Shown here: piece by piece, positions 42,521-51,052 of the stretch
Position numbering within the stretch: position 1 is the first letter of the stretch
Layout: the number at the start of each line of letters is the position of its first letter
NCBI RefSeq assembly: GCF_005844425.1
Contig: NZ_SPHL01000002.1
Location: forward strand, 1 to 64,000
Length of the DNA stretch: 64,000 bases
DNA from: Anaerofustis stercorihominis
GTDB lineage: Bacteria > Bacillota > Clostridia > Eubacteriales > Anaerofustaceae
Direction of reading: 5' to 3'
Notes under the pieces: generated by a model
What the model was told of the DNA's origin: nothing
Seen by the model: only the letters and a program-made list of their open reading frames with translations
Databases searched by the model: none
Position numbers and translations under genes: made by a program

Positions 42521-43033
42521 TCAATTTGAATGTTTAATGTTATATAGACTTAATATCAAATCAATTGTAGTAAAAAATAAGAGAGTAAATACAGCATATA
42601 CTATGGCTCTTTGAGATAAGTTTTCTTTTACAATTTCCAGTAAAATTGGATGAAGAAAGTTAAGCAGAAAAAGCCCAAAAACTCCAAATACTATAAACCC
42701 AATGGCACAGACTCTGCCGTCTAAATTAAATAAGTTATTTGAATAATCCCAGTATTTTTTATCAAATTTTTTTTCTAAAATGTAAGAGCTAATATATTCT
42801 ATGGTGCATGAAAAAAATCCAACAAGAAAAAATAATGGAAGAGTATCTATATGGAAATTATAAAAAACTAATATAAGAAGAATACATCCAAAACCGTAAA
42901 TGGGTCTTAAAGGACCGTAAAGAAATCCCCTTGAGTTAATTGGAACTTTGTTTTTTAAATTAATTAATGTTTCATAAATATATCCAAGAAAACTATATAT
43001 AAATATAAAAAGAATGGTTGTAAAGAAATTCAT
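42521..43033 (-). CDS. putative ABC-transporter type IV (PF06541-like) membrane protein
   Basis: 170-residue integral membrane protein with about five helices. The family signature is visible: FLGYIYETLINLKNKVPINSRGFLYGPLRPIYGFG, followed by FFSCTIEYISSYILEKKF and YWDYSNNLFNLDGRVC. Despite the family name there is no ATPase partner and the function is unknown. Monocistronic. Confidence 0.75.
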   Translation of the reverse strand: MNFFTTILFIFIYSFLGYIYETLINLKNKVPINSRGFLYGPLRPIYGFGCILLILVFYNFHIDTLPLFFLVGFFSCTIEYISSYILEKKFDKKYWDYSNNLFNLDGRVCAIGFIVFGVFGLFLLNFLHPILLEIVKENLSQRAIVYAVFTLLFFTTIDLILSLYNIKHSN

Positions 43034-43149
43034 AAAAATACCTTTTATTTTTTATAATGTGTAAAACTAAATAAAAAATACGAAAAAGAATAAACAAAAA
43101 GAAATTTTTTTCATAGTATATTTTGAAGGATATTATTTTGGAGGTAAAT

Positions 43150-43752
43150 ATGGTAGATGTATATATTTCTCCGTCAGTGCAACATTTTAATTTAGGTTAT
43201 GACGGGTTTGGAAGCGAAGAAGAAAGAATGAACGAGATTGCGGATATTGTTGAATACGAACTTAACAGGCATGGGCTTGTAACGGCGAGGAATTCTCCTA
43301 ATATGACTCTTGCACAAGTTGTTGAGGATTCAAACAGCATTAAACCGAGGGTTCATGTTGCAATACATTCTAATGCTTCAAATGGAGAAGCCAGAGGTGC
43401 TGAAATCTATGCTCACAGGTTTGGCGGTGAAGGTGAAAAACTTGCAAGGGATATTTATCCTTATCTTGAAATGTTAACACCTACTGATGATTTGGGCGTA
43501 AAAGAGGGGTATTTAACCTTTAACGGAAAAGGAATGTATGAACTTAGAAAAACAGTATCTCCTGCGGTGCTTATGGAAGTTGCTTTTCATGATAATCCAG
43601 AAGACAGCGATTTTATCATAAATAATATATATGAATACGGTGTAGGTATTGCTAAAGGTATACTTGATTATTTTAATATACCTTATGTTGGAGACAGTAA
43701 AGAAAATATTGATTTTTTAAAAAATAAATATAACGGAAAATATTATGAATAA
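43150..43752 (+). CDS. N-acetylmuramoyl-L-alanine amidase (Amidase_3)
   Basis: Zn amidase that cleaves the glycan-peptide bond in peptidoglycan. About 200 residues: VDVYISPSVQHFN at the start, an HVAIHSNAS motif with a zinc ligand, and LMEVAFHDNPEDS carrying the catalytic glutamate. There is no signal peptide and no wall-binding domain, so it resembles cytosolic or spore-related and endolysin-type amidases. A TTG at 43123 extends the frame, but GGAGG at 43140-43144 is 5 nt before the ATG at 43150. Confidence 0.88.
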   Translation: MVDVYISPSVQHFNLGYDGFGSEEERMNEIADIVEYELNRHGLVTARNSPNMTLAQVVEDSNSIKPRVHVAIHSNASNGEARGAEIYAHRFGGEGEKLARDIYPYLEMLTPTDDLGVKEGYLTFNGKGMYELRKTVSPAVLMEVAFHDNPEDSDFIINNIYEYGVGIAKGILDYFNIPYVGDSKENIDFLKNKYNGKYYE

Positions 43753-43796
43753 AAATTGCTTTCTTTTTTAATAATAAAATAAAAAAGGAAGTTAGT

Positions 43797-44225
43797 ATGG
43801 ATAACACAATTAAATTATTGGAATTTATTTATAAAAATGCAAAAATGGGCTCAACTTCTATTGAAGATTTGATAGATGTTAACGAAGATTTAAGATTTAG
43901 AGATGAACTTGTTCATGAGAAAGAAACTTATGATGCTTTTGTTAAAAAAGTAATAAAAGTAATGAATGATATGGGCAAGGAAGTAAAAGATTTATCTTAT
44001 TTTTCAGAACTTCAAAGTTATTTTATGATAAAAATGGAAACAATAAAGGATAAATCTGTTGAACATCTTGCGGGAATGATGATGCAGGGAAGTACGATGG
44101 GAATAGTTCAAATAACAAAGAAAATAAGAGATTATAAAGACAGCGACAAAAGAGTTGTTGCTTTAGCAAAAGAACTTCTTGAAATAGAAGAACAGAATTT
44201 TTATGAACTTAAAAAGTATTTATAA
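43797..44225 (+). CDS. hypothetical helical protein, 142 residues
   Basis: I do not recognise this protein with confidence. It is predicted soluble and almost all helical, with Met-rich and charged segments (KVIKVMNDMGKEVKDL, YFMIKMETIKDKSVEHLAGMMMQGSTMG). The spacing suggests a four-helix bundle, possibly DUF2383/ferritin-like, but the metal-ligand pattern is not clear. It has an AAGGAAG ribosome site, its own terminator, and follows the amidase by 44 nt. Confidence 0.65.
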   Translation: MDNTIKLLEFIYKNAKMGSTSIEDLIDVNEDLRFRDELVHEKETYDAFVKKVIKVMNDMGKEVKDLSYFSELQSYFMIKMETIKDKSVEHLAGMMMQGSTMGIVQITKKIRDYKDSDKRVVALAKELLEIEEQNFYELKKYL

Positions 44226-44246
44226 AACAGGCTATGCCTGTTTTTT
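44224..44246 (+). terminator. terminator after the 142-residue gene
   Basis: AAAACAGGC (44224-44232) pairs with GCCTGTTTT (44236-44244) around TAT, with a six-T tail. Confidence 0.8.
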
Positions 44247-44281
44247 AGTATAATTAAATTTTTATTTCATATATTTAATTG

Positions 44282-44893
44282 ATGAGAAGAAAATTAAATA
44301 TTAAAAGAAAATTTTATAAAAAAGTATTATATTTTATTTTAAATTTATTTTTTACTTTTATTATTTTATATCCTGTTTTAAATGATATTGATACAATATT
44401 CTATCTATTTAATAAAAATTATATTATAAGTAAAAACGAAACAAACCTTATAGAATATAAGGCTGAAAAATCTGATTTTATTAAACCTGTGGAGGGAGTA
44501 ATTACAAGTGAATTTTCTTATAGAATTCACCCAATAACAGGTAAAAAAACAAAACATAACGGTATTGATATTGGAGCAAAGTGGCATGATGACATAAAGG
44601 CAACGGCAGATGGAGAAGTTGTTGAAGTGGGGTGTGATAAAGAAGGGTATGGAAATTACATAAAAATAAAACATGAGTATGACATATATTCTTTTTATGC
44701 TCATCTATCAAAAATAAGTGTAAAAGAAGGGCAGAAGGTCAAGCAGGGATATGTTATAGGAAAAGAAGGGGGAGATCCTAAAAAAGATAAGAATCCAGGC
44801 TCCTCTACGGGGCATCATCTGCATTTTGAAATAAGGACATCTTCAGATGTTAAAGATTGTATAAATCCTCTTATATTTGTTGATTATAAATAA
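44282..44893 (+). CDS. M23-family (LytM) peptidoglycan endopeptidase
   Basis: About 203 residues. A basic N-terminus and one membrane helix (VLYFILNLFFTFIILYPVL) anchor an extracellular M23 domain with HPITGKKTKHNGIDIG (zinc ligands His and Asp), YGNYIKIKHEYDIYSFYAHLSKISVKEGQ, and TGHHLHFEIR (His-x-His). All catalytic elements are intact. The adjacent TTG at 44279 is an alternative start. No clear Shine-Dalgarno is visible, which suggests weak translation. TATAAT at 44249-44254 could be its -10. Confidence 0.9.
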   Translation: MRRKLNIKRKFYKKVLYFILNLFFTFIILYPVLNDIDTIFYLFNKNYIISKNETNLIEYKAEKSDFIKPVEGVITSEFSYRIHPITGKKTKHNGIDIGAKWHDDIKATADGEVVEVGCDKEGYGNYIKIKHEYDIYSFYAHLSKISVKEGQKVKQGYVIGKEGGDPKKDKNPGSSTGHHLHFEIRTSSDVKDCINPLIFVDYK

Positions 44894-44917
44894 AAAAAGA
44901 GCATAAGCTCTTTTTTT
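44893..44917 (+). terminator. terminator after the M23 gene
   Basis: AAAAAGAGC pairs with GCTCTTTTT around ATAA (core 44894-44915), with a seven-T tail. Confidence 0.75.
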
Positions 44918-44949
44918 ACAAACAATTTTATTTTAGGGAAATATATATA

Positions 44950-45264
44950 TTATTTTAATGAGTTAATTAGTTCTACTAATTCATTTTTTGAAAGTCTTCC
45001 TTGAGATCTTTCTACTTGTTTTCCGTTTTTATAAATTAATAATGTAGGAATTGACATTACTCTATTTTTCATTGCAAGCATTCTTTCTTCATCAACGTTT
45101 ACCTTGCATATTTTTACATCATCCATTTCTTCGCTTACTTCATCAATTATAGGTGAAAAAGCTTGGCAAGGTCCGCACCATGGAGCCCAGAAATCTACTA
45201 CTACCAATTTGTCATCATTAATTTCACTTTTAAATGTTTTATTTGTTAAATTCATTACACTCAT
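44950..45264 (-). CDS. trxA: thioredoxin
   Basis: 104-residue single-domain thioredoxin, a cytosolic disulfide reductant. It has the canonical active site FWAPWCGPC (Cys30, Cys33), the cis-proline loop MSIPTLLIY and KICKVNVDEE. No thioredoxin reductase gene is adjacent. The promoter region carries a 13-bp palindrome that may be bound by the nearby Crp/Fnr-type regulator. RBS AAGAGGTAA precedes the ATG. Confidence 0.95.
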   Translation of the reverse strand: MSVMNLTNKTFKSEINDDKLVVVDFWAPWCGPCQAFSPIIDEVSEEMDDVKICKVNVDEERMLAMKNRVMSIPTLLIYKNGKQVERSQGRLSKNELVELINSLK

Positions 45265-45295
45265 TTTATTTACCTCTTTTCTTATCTTTGATTAT

Positions 45296-45335
45296 ATTAT
45301 AAATAAATAAAAATATAATACAGTGACTAAGTCAC
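45296..45335 (-). promoter_or_regulatory. trxA promoter with Crp/Fnr-like palindrome
   Basis: Minus-strand TATAAT lies at 45296-45301, with an overlapping second copy at 45291-45296. The palindrome GTGACTAAGTCAC is at 45323-45335. Its centre is about 40 bp upstream of the expected start site, the usual position for a class II Crp/Fnr activator, and the -35 itself is poor. Confidence 0.5.
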
Positions 45336-45412
45336 ATAGAGATGAAATTTATAAATTTATTGACATAATAATGTTTTATAAAATAAAATAATAATAATTG
45401 GCAAAGAAAGAT

Positions 45413-45740
45413 ATGAAAATATTATTAGTAGCACTTTTAACTTTATTTTTAATATTAAATGTAGGTGTTGTATATATTTTGCAAATGAAAATCAAAATAG
45501 AGATGAAAAAGATTCTGTTGTTACTTCAAATGGAATAGCGCTGAGAATGTAGATTTTTATATCTACATAATAAATGTAAACAACTTACTCTTGCAAAAGA
45601 TATTGATTATGTTATTAAAAAAGAGATAACAGATAAAAGTATAGATTTTTATATAACTTTTAAAGGAAATTATGAAGGTGTAGTTAAAGAAGAGTGTTAA
45701 TATAAAAGATAGTGAAAATATGGAAGTCGTAAAAAATTAA
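45413..45740 (+). pseudogene. decayed gene for a small secreted protein
   Basis: ATG at 45413 opens a signal-peptide-like sequence (MKILLVALLTLFLILNVGVV). The continuation is spread over several frames: FANENQNRDEKDSVVTSNG from about 45479, NSAENVDFYIY near 45535-45565, then QLTLAKDIDYVIKKEITDKS and YITFKGNYEGVVKEE, and finally VNIKDSENMEVVKN ending at 45740. At least three frameshifts are needed to join them. The family is not recognised. This fills most of the 503-base gap between trxA and the Crp/Fnr gene. Confidence 0.6.
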
Positions 45741-45767
45741 AAGAAGAAAAATAAAAAGGGAAAGAAA

Positions 45768-46439
45768 ATGGAAACAAATAATATAGAAGAAACTCTTTCT
45801 TATTTAATTCCCGTATGGGACAAAATGGAAGAAAAACATAAAAATCTTATTTTAAATAATATTGAATATAAAACATTTAAACAAAATGATGCTGTTCATG
45901 ACAATGATGTAAGCTGTCTTGGTTTGGTACTTATAAAAAAAGGTAAGCTTAGAGCATATATGGTTTCTGAGAGTGGAAGAGAAATAAGCCTTTATTATCT
46001 AAATGATATGGATATTTGTTTAATGTCTGCATCTTGTGCCATGAAAGATATCTCAATTGATGTGTTTATAGATGCGATGGAAGAAAGCGAAGTCATAATA
46101 ATTCCTACAATTATATATAATAGGATTTCAAAAGAGTCTTTAGTTTTCTCAAATTATATAAATGAAATAATGGCTTCAAGATTTTCTGATGTGATGTGGC
46201 TTTTAGAGCAGGTTATGTTTAAGAAGTTCGACCAAAGGCTTGCGGAATTTGTTCTTTATCATATGAACGACGATAAAAAATTAAATATGACCCATGAACA
46301 AATTGCAAATCACCTAGGAAGTGCCAGGGAAGTTGTAAGCAGGATGCTTAAACATTTTGTTTCTTGTGGGTACATAAAATTATATAGAGGTGGTATTGAG
46401 GTAGTTGATGAAAAAGGTCTTAATCGTATTAGTGAATGA
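45768..46439 (+). CDS. Crp/Fnr-family transcriptional regulator
   Basis: 223 residues: an N-terminal cyclic-nucleotide-binding-like beta barrel (about 25-125), a dimerisation helix (about 127-155), and a C-terminal winged helix (MTHEQIANHLGSAREVVSRMLKHF, 174-197). Cysteines at 50, 84, 90 and 200 do not form the FNR cluster pattern, but the CLMSASC pair in the sensor domain could be redox-active. Likely targets are trxA or the following SDR gene. RBS AAAGGGAAAG precedes the ATG. Confidence 0.87.
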   Translation: METNNIEETLSYLIPVWDKMEEKHKNLILNNIEYKTFKQNDAVHDNDVSCLGLVLIKKGKLRAYMVSESGREISLYYLNDMDICLMSASCAMKDISIDVFIDAMEESEVIIIPTIIYNRISKESLVFSNYINEIMASRFSDVMWLLEQVMFKKFDQRLAEFVLYHMNDDKKLNMTHEQIANHLGSAREVVSRMLKHFVSCGYIKLYRGGIEVVDEKGLNRISE

Positions 46440-46474
46440 AATGAATAAAAATATATAAATAAGGGAGAAAAGAT

Positions 46475-47236
46475 ATGTTGCAAATTGATTTAACAGGAAA
46501 AAAAGCTTTTATTACAGGAGGAAGCAGAGGCGTTGGAAAAGCTATTTGTCTTACATTAGCAGATTGTGGAGCAGATGTAGCTTTTACTTATCTTTCAAGA
46601 GATGAAGCAGCAATGGAAGTAGTAAGAGAAATTGAGGATATGGGAAGAAAAGCTTTATGCTATAAATGTGATGTTGGTAATTTTGAGCAGATGAAAGAAG
46701 TTCTATCGGATGTTAAAAATAAGTTTAGTAAACTTGATATTATTATAAATAATGCGGGTGGCTCTAAGGTATTTGAAATTGATGAGCTTACCCCTGAATA
46801 TCTTGACAGTGTATTAAAATCAAACTTATACGGTTCTTTTTATTCTATAATGGCAGGCGGTTTGGATTTATTAAGAGAAGCCGGTGGAGGAAGTATAATA
46901 AATATAGGTTCTTCTGCAATGTATTCAGGTATGGGCGGAGGCCCTCAGTATTCTTCTGCTAAGGCAGGGCTTATGGGACTTACGAGATATATGGCTGTTC
47001 AATATGGCAGTGAAAATATAAGATGTAATACTCTTGCAATTTCTCTTATAAAAACAGAACAGTTAAATAAGTTTGATGAAGAAATGACAAAGAAAAAAAT
47101 CGCTACTGTTCCTGTTGGAAGACTTGGTACTCCTGAAGATGTAGCTTATATGGCAGCATTCTTATCAAGTGATATGGCAACTTATGTAAGCGGCGAAATT
47201 ATCCTTATGGATGGTGCAAGAACATATGCAAAATAA
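46475..47236 (+). CDS. short-chain dehydrogenase/reductase (FabG/FabL-like)
   Basis: NAD(P)-dependent oxidoreductase, 253 residues. It shows the Rossmann GGSRGVGKAI glycine motif, a CDVGNFEQ adenine-pocket strand, IINNAGG, the catalytic serine in INIGSS, the YSSAK Tyr/Lys pair, and a C-terminal YVSGEIILMDGARTY. The overall form is like 3-oxoacyl-ACP reductase. Without other fatty-acid genes nearby the substrate stays open. It follows the Crp/Fnr gene by 35 nt and may be in its transcript. Confidence 0.85.
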   Translation: MLQIDLTGKKAFITGGSRGVGKAICLTLADCGADVAFTYLSRDEAAMEVVREIEDMGRKALCYKCDVGNFEQMKEVLSDVKNKFSKLDIIINNAGGSKVFEIDELTPEYLDSVLKSNLYGSFYSIMAGGLDLLREAGGGSIINIGSSAMYSGMGGGPQYSSAKAGLMGLTRYMAVQYGSENIRCNTLAISLIKTEQLNKFDEEMTKKKIATVPVGRLGTPEDVAYMAAFLSSDMATYVSGEIILMDGARTYAK

Positions 47237-47258
47237 AACTCCTTATGGGAGTTTTTTT
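47235..47258 (+). terminator. terminator after the SDR gene
   Basis: AAAACTCC (47235-47242) pairs with GGAGTTTT (47248-47255), with a seven-T tail. Confidence 0.8.
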
Positions 47259-47348
47259 GTTTTTATAAATGAATTATATAAGTTTTAAATAAATCATTTT
47301 GTAATATTAAAATTTCATTAAAAATAGAAAATAAATTTAAATAATCTA

Positions 47349-47377
47349 TTGACAAAGTATAGTCGTGGTGGTATATT
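47349..47377 (+). promoter_or_regulatory. sigma-A promoter of the hrcA-grpE-dnaK-dnaJ operon
   Basis: A consensus TTGACA (47349-47354), a 17-nt spacer, and TATATT (47372-47377). The CIRCE operator begins 11 nt downstream. Confidence 0.85.
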
Positions 47378-47387
47378 TATGACAGTG

Positions 47388-47414
47388 TTAGCACTCATGT
47401 TTAAAGAGTGCTAA
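47388..47414. promoter_or_regulatory. CIRCE operator
   Basis: TTAGCACTC (47388-47396), 9 nt, then GAGTGCTAA (47406-47414): a perfect match to the HrcA-binding CIRCE consensus. It overlaps the expected transcript start, so HrcA would repress its own operon until heat or misfolded-protein stress. Confidence 0.97.
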
Positions 47415-47432
47415 TAAGAAGGAGAAAGGAAA

Positions 47433-48473
47433 ATGAACTGGGAAGATAGAAAGTTTATTATTTTAAATGCAATAATACATGATTATATTAAAACAGCAGA
47501 ACCTGTTGGTTCAAGAACTCTTGAAAAAAAATATAAGCTTGGTGTATCTTCTGCAACTATCAGAAATGAAATGTCCGATTTGGAAGATATGGGCTTATTA
47601 ATAAAACCTCATACTTCTGCGGGTAGAATTCCTTCTACTACGGCATATAGATTATATGTCGATAACTTTATGAAGAAAAATGCTTTAGATGAAAAAATAA
47701 GAGATGTTGTTAAAGCTGAGTATGAAAATTATATGTTTGAACTTAATAAAACAATAGAACAAACACTTAATATTCTTACTAAAATGACGAATTATACTTC
47801 TCTTGTTATGGCTCCAAGACTTTCATCTTTAAATGTAAAAGACGTAAAACTTGTTTACATTGAAGAAAAAAGAGTCATGATTATCGTTGTAACAAAAGAA
47901 GGTCTTATCAAAAATGCAGAGATAAGGTTAAAATACAGCGTTACTTTAGAGCAGCTAGAAAAAATAAATAATTTCCTTATTTCAATAATAAGAAACAGAC
48001 CTGCAAATGAAGTAATTGAACTTCTAGGTAAAGCAATTGACGGTTTAAGTGAAGATGAAAACAGAATTTTATCGGAAATAATGCCTGTATTTAGAAGTTT
48101 AGTTGAAAAGGCGCATTCTTCAAAGATTTATTCTAAAGGAGTAAGCAAAATATTAAACTATCCGGAATTTGAGGATTTGGAAAAAGCTAAACACTTTATT
48201 GATTCTGTAAACAGCAAAGATACATTGGAAAATGCAATACTATCTGCTGTGGATGATGATAAAGATATTCATATAGTTATAGGTAATGAAAACAAAGTTG
48301 AGGACTTTAGTGATTGTTCGATTATAACTGCCGATTATAAATTAAACGGCAAAACAATAGGAACAATTGGTGTTATTGGTCCTACAAGGATGAATTACGA
48401 TTATGCTATTTCAACACTTGATGTTTTAAGTGATGAACTAACAAAGCATATTTCAAAAATATTTGAAAAGTGA
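47433..48473 (+). CDS. hrcA: heat-inducible transcription repressor HrcA
   Basis: Repressor of class I heat-shock genes, stabilised by the GroE chaperonin. The 346 residues include an N-terminal winged helix (FIILNAIIHDYIKTAEPVGSRTL, then SSATIRNEMSDLEDMGLL and PHTSAGRIPSTTAYRLYV) and a GAF-like C-terminal domain ending in IGVIGPTRMNYDYAISTLDVL. The first gene after the CIRCE site. RBS GAAGGAG precedes the ATG. Confidence 0.97.
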   Translation: MNWEDRKFIILNAIIHDYIKTAEPVGSRTLEKKYKLGVSSATIRNEMSDLEDMGLLIKPHTSAGRIPSTTAYRLYVDNFMKKNALDEKIRDVVKAEYENYMFELNKTIEQTLNILTKMTNYTSLVMAPRLSSLNVKDVKLVYIEEKRVMIIVVTKEGLIKNAEIRLKYSVTLEQLEKINNFLISIIRNRPANEVIELLGKAIDGLSEDENRILSEIMPVFRSLVEKAHSSKIYSKGVSKILNYPEFEDLEKAKHFIDSVNSKDTLENAILSAVDDDKDIHIVIGNENKVEDFSDCSIITADYKLNGKTIGTIGVIGPTRMNYDYAISTLDVLSDELTKHISKIFEK

Positions 48474-48482
48474 GGTAGCTAA

Positions 48483-49106
48483 ATGGATAATGGTAATATT
48501 AAAGATATAAATGAGCTTAGAAAAGAAAAAGAAGAAAAAGAAAAACAAAAAAATATGAAAGATGAAGAAAAAGAAGTGAAGAAAGAAGAAAACAAAGAAC
48601 AGATAAAAGAAGAAAAAGTAAATGAAACAATAGAGGAAAAAGAAGAAGTTAAAGAAGAAAAGAAAGAAGAGAGCTTTGAAGAAAAATATAATAAATTAAA
48701 TGAGAGCTATCTTAGAATTTTAGCCGATTTTGATAATTATAAGAAAAGAGCTGCAAAAGACAGAGAGGCAATGATTATTTATTCAACATCTAAATTCGCA
48801 GAAGGCTTATTTCCTATAATTGACAACTTCAAAAGAGCTCTTGAAAGTGAGGAGGATAAAGAAAGCGGTTTTTATGCAGGTGTTAACATGATATTCACTC
48901 AATTAAGTGAACTGTTAAAAAGTGAAGGAATTGAGACAATCGAAGCTATTGATACCGCATTTGATCCAAACAAACACAATGCGGTAGCAGTTGACAAGGT
49001 TGAAGATAAAGAAGATAATATTGTTCTTGAAGTTTTTCAAGACGGATATGTTTATAAAGAAAAAGTCTTAAGACCGGCTATGGTCAAAGTTAATAAGTTA
49101 AAATAG
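48483..49106 (+). CDS. grpE: nucleotide exchange factor GrpE
   Basis: Dimeric ADP-release factor for DnaK. The 207-residue protein has an unusually long, almost purely Lys/Glu low-complexity N-terminus (about 10-65). The GrpE coiled coil and head follow: [39 protein letters not shown], and the C-terminal [21 protein letters not shown]. Lies 9 nt after hrcA. Confidence 0.96.
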   Translation: MDNGNIKDINELRKEKEEKEKQKNMKDEEKEVKKEENKEQIKEEKVNETIEEKEEVKEEKKEESFEEKYNKLNESYLRILADFDNYKKRAAKDREAMIIYSTSKFAEGLFPIIDNFKRALESEEDKESGFYAGVNMIFTQLSELLKSEGIETIEAIDTAFDPNKHNAVAVDKVEDKEDNIVLEVFQDGYVYKEKVLRPAMVKVNKLK

Positions 49107-49131
49107 ATTTTATAAAAAGGAGAGATTTAAA

Positions 49132-50979
49132 ATGAGTAAAGAAAAAATTATAGGTATCGATTTAGGTACAACAAATTCATGTGTAGCAGTATTAGAAGGT
49201 GGGGAAGCTGTTGTTATAGCTAATGCAGAAGGCGCAAGAACTACTCCATCAGTAGTAGCATTTACAAATGACGGAGAAAGATTAATTGGTCAAGTAGCTA
49301 AAAACCAAGCAGTTACAAACCCAGAAAAAACAGTTGCTTCAATTAAAAGACATATGGGAAGCGATTATAAAGTTGATATTGATGGTAAAAAATATACACC
49401 ACAAGAAATTTCAGCTTTTGTATTACAAAAATTGAAAAAAGATGCTGAAAGTTATTTAGGACAAACTGTTTCTAAAGCAGTTATTACAGTTCCTGCTTAC
49501 TTTACAGATGCTCAAAGACAAGCAACAAAAGACGCTGGTAAAATCGCAGGTCTTGAAGTTTTAAGAATTATCAACGAACCAACAGCAGCAGCTCTTGCTT
49601 ATGGTCTTGATAAAGAAGAAAATCAAACAGTTATGATTTTCGACCTTGGTGGTGGTACATTCGATGTATCTATCTTGGAACTTGCTGATGGCGTATTTGA
49701 AGTTAAAGCAACAAATGGTAATAACCACTTAGGTGGGGATGACTTTGATAATAAAATCATTGAATATCTAATTTCTGAATTCAAAAAAGCTAACGGTATT
49801 GATTTAAGCGGCGATAAAATGGCAATGCAAAGACTTAAAGAAAGTGCTGAAAAAGCTAAGATTGAACTTTCAAGTAAAACAACAGCTCAAATCAATATTC
49901 CATTCATTACAATGGACGCAGCTGGTCCTAAACATTTAGACGTAACTTTAACAAGAGCTAAGTTTGATGAACTTACAGCAGACCTTGTTGAAGCAACAAT
50001 GGAACCAGTAAGAAAAGCAATCGCTGACTCTGGTTTATCAGCAAGCGATATTCATAAAGTAGTACTTGTTGGTGGTTCAACAAGAATTCCGGCAGTTCAA
50101 GAAGCTGTTAAGAGAATCACAGGAAAAGAAGCTGATAAAGGTATCAACCCTGATGAATGTGTAGCAATTGGTGCTGCTATTCAAGGTGGTGTACTTGCAG
50201 GGGATGTTCAAGACGTATTACTTCTTGATGTAACTCCATTATCACTTGGTATTGAAACTCTTGGTGGAGTATTCACTAAATTAATCGACAGAAACACAAC
50301 TATTCCAACAAAGAAAAGCCAAGTATTCTCAACAGCTGCAGATGGTCAAACAGCAGTAGATATTCATGTTCTTCAAGGGGAGAGAGGAATGGCTGCCGAT
50401 AATAAAACATTAGGTAGATTCCAACTTACAGGAATTCCTGCAGCTCCAAGAGGAGTACCACAAATCGAAGTAACATTTGATATTGATGCTAATGGTATCG
50501 TTAATGTTACAGCAAAAGATTTAGGTACAGGAAAAGAACAAAACGTTGTAATCCAATCTTCTTCTAACATGTCTAAAGAAGAAATTGATAAAGCTGTAAA
50601 AGAAGCTGAACAATATGCTAACGAAGATAAAGCAAAAGAAGAAGAAATTAATACAAGAAATAACGCCGATGCAGCAGTTTACAATGCTGAAAAGACATTA
50701 AAAGATCTTGGCGATAAAGTAACAGATACAGAAAAAGCTCCTGTTGAAGATGCAATTAAAGACTTAAAAGAAAAATTAGAAGGTTCTGATACAGAAGCAA
50801 TTAAAAAAGCAACAGAAAAATTAAGTGAAGCTTTATATCCAATAGCAGAAAAATTATATGCTGATCAAGCTAACCAACAAAACGCAGGTGCAAATGCTCA
50901 AGGTACAAGCGATGCTGGAAAACAAGATGATAATGTTGTTGATGCAGATTATGAAGTAGTAGATGATGACGATAAATAA
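49132..50979 (+). CDS. dnaK: molecular chaperone DnaK (Hsp70)
   Basis: Cytosolic ATP-driven Hsp70. Its 615 residues include [14 protein letters not shown] (7-20), [35 protein letters not shown], the [13 protein letters not shown] phosphate loop and [12 protein letters not shown]. The [11 protein letters not shown] linker joins the nucleotide-binding and substrate-binding domains, and the acidic tail ends [14 protein letters not shown]. It is the Gram-positive form, lacking the roughly 24-residue insertion of proteobacterial DnaK. RBS AAAGGAGAG. Confidence 0.98.
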   Translation: MSKEKIIGIDLGTTNSCVAVLEGGEAVVIANAEGARTTPSVVAFTNDGERLIGQVAKNQAVTNPEKTVASIKRHMGSDYKVDIDGKKYTPQEISAFVLQKLKKDAESYLGQTVSKAVITVPAYFTDAQRQATKDAGKIAGLEVLRIINEPTAAALAYGLDKEENQTVMIFDLGGGTFDVSILELADGVFEVKATNGNNHLGGDDFDNKIIEYLISEFKKANGIDLSGDKMAMQRLKESAEKAKIELSSKTTAQINIPFITMDAAGPKHLDVTLTRAKFDELTADLVEATMEPVRKAIADSGLSASDIHKVVLVGGSTRIPAVQEAVKRITGKEADKGINPDECVAIGAAIQGGVLAGDVQDVLLLDVTPLSLGIETLGGVFTKLIDRNTTIPTKKSQVFSTAADGQTAVDIHVLQGERGMAADNKTLGRFQLTGIPAAPRGVPQIEVTFDIDANGIVNVTAKDLGTGKEQNVVIQSSSNMSKEEIDKAVKEAEQYANEDKAKEEEINTRNNADAAVYNAEKTLKDLGDKVTDTEKAPVEDAIKDLKEKLEGSDTEAIKKATEKLSEALYPIAEKLYADQANQQNAGANAQGTSDAGKQDDNVVDADYEVVDDDDK

Positions 50980-50990
50980 TTAAAACAACT

Positions 50991-51027
50991 TCACCCTGCT
51001 AAGTAGATACTTTGCGGGGTGATTTTT
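50991..51027 (+). terminator. hairpin in the dnaK-dnaJ intergenic region
   Basis: TCACCCTGC (50991-50999) pairs with GCGGGGTGA (51014-51022) through nine positions including one G-T pair, with a 14-nt loop, followed by TTTTTC. It could reduce read-through into dnaJ or act as an RNA processing site. Confidence 0.6.
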
Positions 51028-51052
51028 CAAATTTAAAAGGGAGTAGATAATA

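Noticed and set aside
48495-48680. Lys/Glu-rich start of grpE as a separate small gene or repeat
   Set aside because: It is in frame with a normal GrpE, starts after a proper gap from hrcA, and charged N-terminal tails are common in GrpE.
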